Source of the DNA: Heligmosomoides polygyrus polygyrus
Lineage: Eukaryota > Nematoda > Chromadorea > Rhabditida > Heligmosomidae
Reading direction: 5' to 3'
Length of the DNA stretch: 64,000 nt
NCBI GenBank assembly: GCA_947396885.1
Contig: OX377202.1
Span: forward strand, 6,758,001-6,822,000
The position numbers were made by a program, and so were the translations under genes. This document shows positions 27,801 to 39,800 of the stretch, piece by piece; position 1 is the stretch's first letter; each line of letters opens with the position of its first letter. Under the pieces are notes generated by a model. The model was given only the letters and a program-made list of their open reading frames with translations, did no database searches and was not told the origin of the DNA.

Positions 27801-30800
27801 GCAAAATCAAAGCTAACTAAGACTTTCTGTCTCCAATTTTTGACAACTAAAAGCTGAGCAATGTCCAGAGTTAGAAAAACTCTTTGCCAAAGGCTTTGCA
27901 GAAAGCGTTCATTTAGGATGATCGGCCAACATTTTCATTTTTTAAACCGGAGGTGGAGAATAGCCCTGCCCACAGTAACTCTAGGACAATTAGTCTATAC
28001 AAAATTAAATCCCAACAAAACACTAGTTTTATAGTTTTAATATAAAATTTTAAGTGATTGTAGATAGTCAATGATACTGCTAATATCGAAAAAGAACACG
28101 AAGCCAAATTATGAAAGTCGAGAAATGTCCTATGAAGGAACTCCTTCTCAGCAGCACTTATACAATCAGTCAAGCAAACAAAGCGGCTTGCACATTCAAA
28201 AACGTCACATGCTTGCCATTTAAGATACTCTAGATACACTAATTTAGAACGAAACTCATGGTTCTCTTATGCTCGGGTTCTTGAGTTAGGACTTCCATGA
28301 CACAATTTTGTTTGCAGCTATATTTTCTGTTTTCTGGTCAATTTTTGGCCATTTTCCCAGAAAACAGAAAACAAAAAATTGCCCAAAATGGCCAGAAAAT
28401 CAGAAAACAGAAATTCCGCCCGTCCCTGATTGCGTGGCCATCGCGTCGCGCCGCGACGAAGTATAAACGGGACCTTGCAGAGGGATGAGCGATGCGACGA
28501 GCACTAAGAAGTTCAAATTCTTTCGCGTCGCTGTGCAAAATTCATCGCCGCGATTCCATGCGGCGATGAAAAGTATGCACGAGGCCTTAGGCGCCTTTTA
28601 TACTCCCGCCGCTGCGCGATTGCAGTAAGAAAGGGAAGCGTCAGCGAAGCGCGGCCACGAGCTTCTGCGCGCTACGGCCCGTGCTCCGGAAGCGGTCCAT
28701 GAGTCATTGAGGGACCAAAACAGAAATTATTTTTTGGCTGATCAGCGCAATGCATCTTGTCAATGTTTGTCGTGGGACTCCTGTGGAGAGCGACGAATCC
28801 TTTCTTAAGCCTGGAGTCGAACTCGTCCGCTCAAACTACGGTTGAAACTGGTGAGTGTGGTATTGAGTCGAATCCCCTGCAATACAAACGGCACTAAACC
28901 ACTCCTTATTTTGCGACATGTGCGGGTCCAAAAGTAAAACTGCTGGAACGTATCCATCGTCAAGAATCACTCAAAATTCTTTCTCGTATGGTCATTCTAG
29001 GGTCACTGTGCACTAAGCATATCTTTTGCGTGGTATATGAAGCTTCGTGAATGTCTACAGATCTCCATTCTCTTCTTAGGTTACAGAAGGTACGGGCTAT
29101 GGTCACGGTCACCGATTTCGCCCAAACTCCCTAATCATCCAAACCTGGTAATTTCCTGTAACTTCAAAAAACGATATTCGATTCGTGATCAGCACCCTAA
29201 ATACCCCCTCCTCCTTCCCAATAGGAGAAGTTTGGTCGAAGAGGTGAAATCTCCCACCCCACGCTGAGTCTGCCGCGGCTGATCGCGCAACGCCGCGCCC
29301 TTCTCCTTAGCGGCGCGATTCGCCGAATACCGTAACCCAAAATTCCGTCAAGTGTGGTGCCTTACGGCCGCGGAGTATAAAAGCGATGCGGCGCCGCCGC
29401 GCGGCGCGAAAAATCGATAGCCATGCCGACCAGCACGCCGCGCCATAGCGCGGCGCGTCAATTCGGAACGCAGCGCGGCCAGTTGCGCCGCGCTCCGAAT
29501 TTGACGCGTCGCTGAACGATTACAGTTAAATAGGGGAGCGTTAGCGACGCGCGCCGACCAAATTCTACGTACCACGGTCCGTGTGCCATAGCGAATGACG
29601 GAGGAGACGGTCCATGAGTCACTGAAGAACGAAAACAGAAAGAATTCGTCGAGCTGATCAGCGGAATGCATCTTGTCAATGCTAGCGGTGGGATTTCTGT
29701 GGGGGCGACGAATCCTCTCTTAAAGCTGGGGTCGAAGTCGTCTGTTCAATCTATGGTTGAAATTGGTGATCCTGGTATTGAGTCGAATCCCCTGCAATGC
29801 AAATGACACTAAACGGCTCTTCATTTTGCAGTAGCGCGGTGTGCGGGCTCAAAAGTAAAATTGCTGGGAGGTACTAATTGTCGAGAATCACTCAGAATTC
29901 TCTCTCATATGGCCATTCCGGGTCATTGTGCACTAAACATATCTTTAGCGTGAATGTGTACAGATCTCTATTCTCTTCCTAAACTACGGAAGATACGGTT
30001 GACTAAGGTTATGGTCACCGATTGCGCTCAAACTCCAGCGTAATATGAAAAACGGATGTTTGATTCGTGATCAGCACACCAAATAGGCTCCCTAGGCGAA
30101 ATTTGGGCGATTCGCTACACCCTCTTTGTTTTGCTAGTTGGGGAACCAAAACAAAGGGGACATAGCAAAATGTTTCATTTCGATGGTGAATCTCCCATTC
30201 CACACCGAATCTGCCGCAGCTGATCGCGCCGCGCCGCGTCCCCCCCCCCCTCTAGCGGCGCGATTCGCCGAATACCATAACCCGAAATTCCGTCAAATGT
30301 GGTGTTTTGAGGCGGCAGATTATGAATTCGATGCGGCGTAAAAAAATCGATAGCTATGTCATCCATCACGCCGCGCGGCGGCGCAAGTATAAAAGGCGCA
30401 TTAGAGCCTGTTCATAGTTCGCGAAAGAGCGTCTCGTCTTCCGTGCAAAACATGCATATCAATTAAAACCGAGCGTGCGCGGCCGAAAAGAGTGTTCATA
30501 CTCGACCACCGGCTCTGTCGCTCCACCCACTTTTGTCGATCTTGTGGCTCCAGTCAGTGCTGTGGCCTGTTCATACTTCAGCGCGCTACGCTTTCGTCGC
30601 TCTTGTCGCTGCTGTCGCGAAGTATGAACAAGCCCTTATTAAGCTTAGCGATAACGAATGAGACATATTTCAGCGGTTCTATACCAATATGGAATGATAA
30701 CAACCCTGCACATCGTCCTTCATTCTGCTGCTCACATCTGGGCACAAACAGAAGAGAGTCATGTATGATTGACAGACGTTCAAGGCGGTTGTTCATTCTC

Positions 30801-33800
30801 GTATTTCCTGCGAAGATCCAGAACGCCTCCAATGCTTTTCTTGCAGAAATTCCTGTCTCTATGGCCAGAATCGTACATCTAATGCCAAAATTTTATCGTC
30901 GTGATCAACGCCCCTATGCCTTCCTAGAGGTGTTCTTAGGTTAGCACGATCTTTGCCAGCCAAATGCTCTTTAAGCCGAACAGCTAGCATTTTTCCGCTT
31001 TTCCACCAAACGACCGCTGCAGTAGGCATAGTGACATCAGCACTCTTGGTGGAAGAAGATTCATCATAAAAACTTTGTTTAGCACACTATTAACACTTGA
31101 AGCATTTATCATGCCGAGATTTTACATATAGGACAAGCTTTGGTTTAATAATGACAAATTATTGAGCAAGCAGACTAATCGGAAACGAACTCCGAGAAAA
31201 TACTAACAAAGAGAAGGAATAAAGGAAAAATTCAAGGCCACAACGAGTAGGAGGGTCGTGGCGGTTACGTCGAAGGCTTTGGGCGCAGGCCCAGATGGAG
31301 CTTCCATCAGTGCAGATCTTGGTGATAGTAGAGATAAAAAATAAAATAAGACAATGGTTGCAACTTAAATTTTTTAGAACTAGTAAGAATGTGTTCGGTG
31401 AGAGGTTTTTCACACATCCGCCTGCAGGAAAAGTTAATGTTCACATTTATGATAGCCAATAACCATCAAACCTACAAAGTAAACAAGTGAGATATCTATG
31501 ATTGACCATGAAACAAAATCTAAACAAATGTCCATTTCAAGGACTGGTATTTGATTTGCCAAAGAGTAGCCTAGCATTTGTCATTACAATAAAAGGAATA
31601 ATTTGTTAAAGCCTTTAGTGAAAGAAAATGTTTTTCTATTTATTGATGTTTCTGATGTGCATGACATCGTCCTGAAAGTCCAACATCCCTTTTCAGAGCA
31701 CATTCATGCAAATGAACTCCGGCGGCACATTCCTGAAACTAATGGAACAAGTGTTTCGACGACTCGAAGCGAAATATCCTGACATTAGGTGAGCCTTTGA
31801 CGTAGCCAAACTTGAGCTGACAACCCAACAATGAACTAGATTTCAACACACCGTTTTCTTCTCCAAAATACAGGAAAAGTTTTGCATTTCATGAATCGTC
31901 ATGGCTCCAGATGTTTCTAGAACTCTGTGTTATTATGGGCATGGGTGCCTCCGTTGGAAAAGGTGATGGCTTTCTGGGATATGAGGATATATGTGGTCTT
32001 TTAATTTGCTTTTGTTGGATCGTTGACGTGTTTCAAACCCCGGCACTATTATACTTTACGGACTCCAGAGGACGAGGAGGGGTCGAAAAAAATTTCGCCC
32101 AAACTTCGCCCAGGTGGGTTATTTAGGGTTTTGATCACGAATCTGACATCCGTTTTTCATTTTACGCTGAAGTACGGTAGGTTACGGTAGGTACCGGTGA
32201 CTAAGGCTGTCGAGGTCATAATCACGATTTCGCCCAAACTTTGCCTGTGGGGGTTTTTTGGGTTGCTGATCACGAATCTGACATCCGTTTTTCGTTTTAC
32301 GCTGGAGTACGGTAGGTTACGGTAGGTGCGGAAGAATAAGGCTGCCAAGGTCATGGTCACCGATTGCGAGCAATCCCATCCTTCTAAGCCATTCCTGGAA
32401 ATCGGCTGCGTCCATGTTTAGCTTGAAGTCACGCAGTTCTTCCTGGCGGCGGTTGTGGAACAGTGCCTGGAAGGCCATGATGCTTAGATTGCTATCTCTC
32501 GATTAAGCCTTCGCCTATCGAAGAGTTTTCAGGCGATCGCTGCGAGACCGCCTGCATGCTGTGCTTACCCGTAGCACCACAGATAACCCCTATAGCCGAA
32601 GTTTGGGCGAAATCGGTGATTATGATCTCGACAACCTTATTCACCGGTGCCTACTAGGGGTGCACACAAAATTCTGTGCGTTAAATTTTTTTAACGAATT
32701 TTTTAAAGGAAAATTTTCGTTAAATTTCCGGTAAATCGTTAAATTTCGTTAAAGAATAAAATTAGCTGTAAACCACTATTTCAAGGAAAAAAATCGAGGA
32801 AAACTTATACGTTTCAACTTCAAGAGGTTAACCGTTGAAGTTCAAGGAATGCAGTGTAACACTGCAATGTGAAATGAACAATTCAACCTCAACAAACGCA
32901 GGAAAAAAACAGGCCTTCAACAACAAATTATCCGCAGGATGTGGAATAGACATTGGATACGAAAGAAAGAGATCCGGATAATTCGAATTCGCAATTTCTC
33001 AAACCCGGTTGAAAGGAAAATGCTAATAATAGCATATTTGAAAAGCCACGGATTTTGGAATAATTCAGATGGGATTAGTTTTAACAAGAAGGACTTTTGG
33101 ATGATCAAAATAAATGATTTCTATTCGGATCTCACGTCGGATGTCCGAATCGGAGAGGGCATCAGATTTTAGATCAAAACCATCATCTGAATTTTCTGAA
33201 CATTTGATCTAGTGAAGGTAACCCCTGTCTGAATCACCATAAGATTCGAGCTTTTCAAAAATCCTGTTATTGTTATCCATTATCGTTTTAACTAAGGTTT
33301 GAAAAAAGGATCCGAATTATCCATATCGGCGTTGGATCCAATGCCTAGTGTGGAATAAAAACAGGTATGGAATTATCGCTCAAAATGATACCGACAAGGC
33401 ATCTTAAAATGTGCGATCAGGCAAAACCCGCAGTTTCCCCTTTCCTAGCTCATTGCGAATCCTTGTTGTGTGACTGTTCTACGAGAAAGAAAAACTTGAA
33501 ACCTCTATTGTTCCTGCCGGGACCAGAATACGACATTGTGTCACACGGTCCCACACTGCCGAAAAGCTGTGACACGTCGTCAACGTGTTAACGTTCAGAA
33601 GTAACCTTCCTAATTTTCTCTTAGCGTTTTTCAAAAATCGTTGAAAATACCTCCAGCGGCCGAAAACGTATTCCCTGTCTCGACTTTTCTAGGTGGCGAG
33701 TAAAAGCATTTTGGGATAAGCAGTACCAGCAGTAGCAGCATAGGCTTATCTTACGAGGAGATAGACTAGATCTTTGTGAACTCGTTGACGTGCTTGAGGA

Positions 33801-36800
33801 ATCGCCAAAAAAATTTCTTGCTCTAAAATGCATTAAACGATAACGATAAAGAACGGTGTTGTTCAATCCTTTTTGGGATGCTGCACGCATTCTACTTCAA
33901 CGGGATATCGTGAAGGCGACTTTATTGAGTATTTGACTATGCAATGACTTTCGGGAGTCAGTTGATGAAGAACTTAGCGCTGTTCCTTCTTAGGCAGGTC
34001 TGGTACCAATTCTCCGCCTCCAGTGGGATGGAAGGCTTGGTAGGCCTGCGTGGGAAATTCGATCAGGAATCGTGTATAGTCGTGGTATCGTGTGCAGGCG
34101 GCAGCCGGCACTTCCCAAGACTAAGCTACACATCTCCCCAAAATGCATTATTTCTAAAAAATTAAAACAAATTCATGAAAACAATAAAGTATTGGTGCAA
34201 AATAAAACTGAGCGAGTTCAATAGCTTTTCAGGAACAGTCCTAATTAGGAGGACGAGAGCTGCAACATTAGTGAAAATTAAGTGTAAATGTGATACACTC
34301 ACTGAGAAAATAATCCGTTAAAAATTCCGTTAAATTTCTAAAAACTTCCGTTAAGTCGTTAAGACAGATTTTAACGAAAAATGTCGTTAATTCGTTAAAT
34401 TCGTTAAATCGTTAACCGTTAAATGTGCACCCCTGGTGCCTACCGTAATCTACCGTACTCCAGTGTAAAACGAAAAACGGATGTCAGATTCGTGATCAGA
34501 ACCCCAAATAACCCACCTAGGCGAAGTTTGGGCGAAATCGGTGATTATGACCTCGACAGCGTTAGTCACCGGTACCTACCGTAACGTACCGTACTTCAGC
34601 GTAAAACGAAAAACGGATGTCAGATTCGTTGATTAGCACCCCAAATAACCCCCATAGGTGAAGTTTGGGCGAATTTTTTTTCGACCCCTCCTCGTCCTCT
34701 GGAGTCCGTAAAGTACAATAGTGCCCAAACCCCATTCAAACAGAACTTCTGTTGTCATTCGAATAAAAATGTCGACGTCTTGGACGAGGGTTTGACGCAA
34801 TAGTTTTTCTCACGTTTTGGCACTAAAAATGGCCGCCTTCCTGCTCTTTAAAACAAGCTTTAAAGCATTGTTTTCCTCGAAAAATGAAAATTTTAAAGAA
34901 TTTCAAACAACGTGTTTACTTATTGGGTAGCTGAATGGAAATTCCAAAGAAAGTTTTACTAAAAGAAATGTCTTGAACAAAAAATTATTCTAACTCTTTT
35001 GGAGAGTCTCTAGTTTTGTAAAAGAAGATCGTTTCAATTTGGAAGAGTTCGCTTTGATTTCAAAATTCTAGGTTACCTTTAAAAGGTGTCCAGTTTGATT
35101 TGAAAAGTGTCCAATTCGACGTGAAAACGGTATTATGTATTTACAGGGTGCGTAAAAAGTATTGACGCAGTAAACGTAAGCGTTAGAAATGACAACACAT
35201 CATAAAATTTAACAAGTTTCTATACAAAATGTCGACAATGATCTAGCAAACAGAATAGTATCACTTGTATTTTATATGGACTTCATTGCTGCGAATGCAG
35301 GTTCGAAGACGCAGAGGAAAGTCATCGACGGTGCGCCGCGAGTAGTCCACGTCGGTTTCGTTCCATGTTTTGACCAGATCATCCTTCAGTGACTTGATAC
35401 TTCTGTGGGAAGTAGCGCAGGCCTTGTTCTACAAAACGTCCCACACAGAGTATTCCAGTCGATTCAGATCCGGTCTGTACGGATGCCATTCCTCTGTCGA
35501 AATGAAGTCCTTCAAGTTGGCGTGGTACCTGTCTTGAACAATCTTCGACTTCAGCCCAGGAGTCTAATCCTGCTTGAAGACATACGGCTTACGCTCAAAA
35601 TGAGATTTAAAACACAGAACCAGGTGCTTCATTAGAACGTCAATTGAGGTAATTCTACTGGGTTAACTTCATTCCTGTATCCCAAAATGGGAGGTGATCC
35701 GTCGTCGCTTGCGAATACCATGATACTGGCCGTATACGCCTTCCTTCCAGCGAGCTGTTTTCCAGAATTAGCACTGTAAAGATCCTTGAAAAGTATGCAA
35801 CACTTCTGCCGGTTCAATTGTGCTTCCACAGTGAAGAGTATCTCGTCATTGAAGGCGAAGTGGCGGCGTGCATTGGTGGCGGCGCGCCTGAGCAGCTCTT
35901 TGCATGTGCGTATCCTTGTCTGCTTGTTGCCAAAGAACGGAGCGTGGCACTTACGTTGTCGATAGTTACGAAGATTAAGCTTCTTGTGTGCAATCGTTCT
36001 GCCTGATCCTTCGCTGAAGTTCGGGTTCCTAGCCATTTTCTTAGTCGATTGCTGTGGAGAGCGCTTTATTTTCCTTCGGATGACGTCTTCATTCCTTTTG
36101 TTAGAAATTGAGCTGGAGCACCCGAATCGACGTGGTATGATGTTCCTCCAGTTTCCTCGAAGAGTTTTATTGCACATCAGACAGTTAGGCGAGGGGCATA
36201 GAAAATTCTGACGACCACCTGCGTGGCGCAGCCGTGGCGGCGACGGATTTTCGCTTTGCTCAGGCAGCTATATGCTGAAAATAAAATGGAATGCTCACAA
36301 ATACAAGCAAAAATAATGTTGAACACAATACGAACAACAAATATGGCACACAAAAACTTCGAAAACCGACGTTAACACCTTAGCAGAAAAGAAGTAGCAA
36401 CAAAAGGAAGGCGCGTCAATACTTTTTACGCACCCTGTATATTGGAAGCAAGAAGTTGCGAACACGTATGTATATACGAAGGACAGTTGTGAAATTATAA
36501 ATAAAACATCATGAATCCGTGTTTTTTGCTCAGAAAATCGCTAAGATGTCGTTCAGAAGTTTGTTAGAGCCAACTCTGCGCTTTCGAACGGCATACCTAG
36601 TACTCACAGAGAGATTTAAAGCTTTAATTCTACAAGCGGTTGGACACAGGATAAGGGGATAAAAGACGGCGTTACTCCATCCTTTTCGGGGTGTGCCTCG
36701 CATTCTACTTTTATGGGATGTCGTGGAGATGATTTGAATACGTACTTGGCCATATAATGACTTGCGGTGGCCAACCGTTGAACAAGTCAGCTCTTTATCC

Positions 36801-39800
36801 TTCCCAGACGAATCTGGCACCAATTCACCAGCCCCGGAGGGATGGATGGTTTAGTTGACTTGGGCGGGAAATCCAAACCAGAAACTTGGCATCGGGTGCA
36901 ATCGACAGCCGGCACCTCTTCCGACTGCGCTACACACGCCCGGTTGCACTAGATAAATCACCACTTTCTGGGTCAACCTGCCATTACAGAACTACCTTGG
37001 AAGCGTTGATTTCTGAATTCTTTAAAGGTCAATCTTCCTGACGACGGCCTTCGTGAATTCACTTTCGCGGGAGAAGCCCTCTCCTTCGCTGGTTCGTACA
37101 GAGCACGATCACTGCAAATGTTTGGTGAGTTTAGAAGCTTTTCTCAAGAGTGCGTTTTTTCAACTTGGATCATTGTTTCATTGGCTAAGTAGCGTTTAGG
37201 TATCTTACTAATCCATTATTCGAATTTGGTGTCTGTTGTCGAATTCGAGTATTAATCGAATTTTTCCAACCTCGAATAGCGAATCCGAATATTCCAGTAC
37301 AAGTACAGTAAATACTATTTTTTACTGTTTTATTACCTTGCACATATTTGTGCGCTGTAACAGATATATATATATACCATTTTTAGGTCGAATTGGACAC
37401 TTTTCAAATCAAATTGGACACTCTTCTAAGCTCGCTTAAGAGTATTTAAATCAAAGAAAACTCTTCCGAATTGCAACAACCTTTATACAGGTTAAACTAC
37501 AGACTCAACAAATTGGTTATAAAAAATTTTTGTTCAAGGAAAATTTAGAACAACCTTTTTTGAATTTTTTTTACTTTAGCTGCCCGAATGAGTGTAATAA
37601 TTTTATAAAATTTCTACTTTTGGAGAAACATTAACAATTTGTATTTTGTTTTAAAGCGCAGCAAAGCAGCAACCGTAAGGTGAACTAAAAGACCGGATCG
37701 TGCCATGCACTCGAAAATCTCGTCGCAATTTTTATTTGATTGAGAATGTATATGCTGTTTACATGGAACTACGAGGTATGCGTGTTCGACACTTTTTGGT
37801 TGCTGCTTTGCTGCGCTTTAAAACAAAATACAAATTGTTATTTTTCTCCAAAAGTAAAAATTTTATCAAATTATTACACTCATTCGGGCAGCTAAAGTAA
37901 AAAAAAAAAATAAAATAAAAAGTTATTCTAAATGTTCCTTGAACAAAAATTTTTCCTAACCATTTTATTGAGTCTGTAGTTCTTACTTTGATACTCTGAT
38001 GGTCCTTTGTCGGCTGGAGGTCTTCTCAGCGGGGACCACAACTGTAGTTCAACCTGTATAAAGTTTGTTGCAATTCGGAAAGTTCTCCTTGATTTGAAAA
38101 GTCTAGGGCGAGCTTAGGAGAGTGTCCAATTTGACGTGAAAGGTGTCCAATTTGGTCTGAAAAGTGTTCAATTTGATTAGGAAAGTATCCAATTCGACAT
38201 AGTGTGTGCAACGTCTGGAATAATTGCATATTAAAGGTGAAGGTCTACACAGTAAACTAAGCAATTATGGACCATGGCTGAGTGCATCGGTATGGTCCTT
38301 GTCGCGAATGTGGGCAACATTGGGAGGTGGGATCGTGTCTGCCAATTAGAACGCATTGGGTGAGCGTGTCAGTGAGAGGGGAAGTCTACGATCGGCACAC
38401 CGATTGGCTGCCGCCTGTTCAGTTATGGCCCCGGTTTTGGTTATGATAGGCTGGCGCGCCGCCGCTTCACAATGCTGTCCAGATTTGCGACATGGGCCGC
38501 ACAGCCTTCTGGTATGGAACTTTTCAAAGCTCTAATTAGTTCTACCGAGGGAGTCAGTTATCAACTGACAAAAGCATAGAGCCGTATATCAGGATCTGGA
38601 GTCGAAAGCTCTTATCAAGTTCGGTCTAACGATAAGCTCAGTGAACGGCATAACCCAGCCTTTTATAATTTCAGGTATCGTTATTTGAAAAGATCGTGGA
38701 AAACTTGAACGAAATCGAAGCGCAGCTGAATCCGATCAGGACTTTCGGAGAAAAGCACGCCCAGGTAAACGTTCTACTGTAGTTTATTTTTCAAATATTC
38801 CCATTGCCCCAAAAGAATCTCGACGCAATGTCTCGCTCATTACTACTAATTCCTTCAGTGTAGGCGAAGACAAGCAGAGGCCATATTTCAGGCAGTATTA
38901 AAACATAGACTTCAGACTCAAATAGGTCGTAATTCTGACTGCTGAAACCATGTACGGGTGTTTAATGAAAATATGCTTAGAATCTGTAGAAAATTCACTA
39001 CTGCCCTACGTACTTAGCTATGAGGTTTTCAGGAACACGCAAAACTTCGAAAAAATTGAGGAAAATAATAAAGGATGTGTTAATATTGCTGTGCCAAGCG
39101 AGGTTATAAGGTGGACCAGTTTTATTGATCATCCTAACGTTCCGACCTGTTAGTCGTCTTCAGAGGCCTAAAAGTGGTTCAAGACTTGAGATTTGTCCCT
39201 TACCCAACCAAACCAACCCTCCTCACCTCCTCTTTCCGATATCATCCTAGGTGCCAAAACGAAAAATTCCATGCATGAAATTAAAGCCACCCGCTGATCC
39301 GCCGTTGACGCGGAGCGACGAGTGCTGACCGAGACATACATACTGTGTCATTCCACACCTGTATAAGAGTATACCAGTGTCATCCTTATCATCCTTAAGG
39401 ACACAGGTGTCATCACCGGTCGTTCTATAGCTCACAATGCGAAAGGAATGGCAAGAAGTCACTAGTAATCGAGGTACAGTCACTTCGACTATTCAGTGCT
39501 GGATTCCTTGCGGAAATCCAGAATGCCTCCAACGCTTTCCTAGACGAATCTTATACGTCAGAATCATCCACTTAACGTCAAAGTCGGTTCCACCGTGCCT
39601 CTCAACCACGTTCTTGCTTAGCGGACTGATAAAATACCACGCCTTTTACGAGTCACGTGTTCCTTAATGCGTGCTGCCAGAACCCTTCCAGTTTCCCTGA
39701 TGCATATTTGATTGCAAGCCCCACATTCAGCCTGATACACCAACTTTATTGGGAGGCTGCACCAACTTTGACGCGATCTCCCAATTTATTGTGAGGACAT

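Larger units (their letters stand above)
25430..28588. mobile_element. Nested Harbinger-like elements with GTATAAAC ends
   Basis: Outer inverted ends about 25437 (GGGCATACTTCCATCGCCGC) and 28545-28588 (GCGGCGATGAAAAGTATGC). Inner element about 25660-28474, with TIR GGCCCCGTTTATACTTCGTC identical to that of the MITE at 42354. The interior holds an RTE remnant (26610-27760). Confidence 0.55.
32043..34735. mobile_element. Inverted-repeat element split by a hAT-like insertion
   Basis: Arms start GCACTATTATACTTTACGGA and end with the complement at 34735. The repeated modules inside each arm contain CCGTTTTTCRTTTTACGCTG and GCCCAAACTTCGCC. A weak relic of the same family lies at 47545-47862. Confidence 0.75.

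Noticed and set aside
31874..32126. Open frame continuing globin exon 5 after a possible acceptor at 31873 (KSFAFHESSWLQMF)
   Set aside because: It keeps a Phe at the CD1 position but has no E helix, and no good donor in it gives the phase needed by later exons. Joining 31788 to 37028 is phase-perfect and yields the full CD-E region.
37028..37124. Alternative frame of globin exon 6 (LPDDGLREFTFAGEAL...SLQMF)
   Set aside because: It looks globin-like but ends in phase 1 and would put a stop at the start of the exon at 38675.
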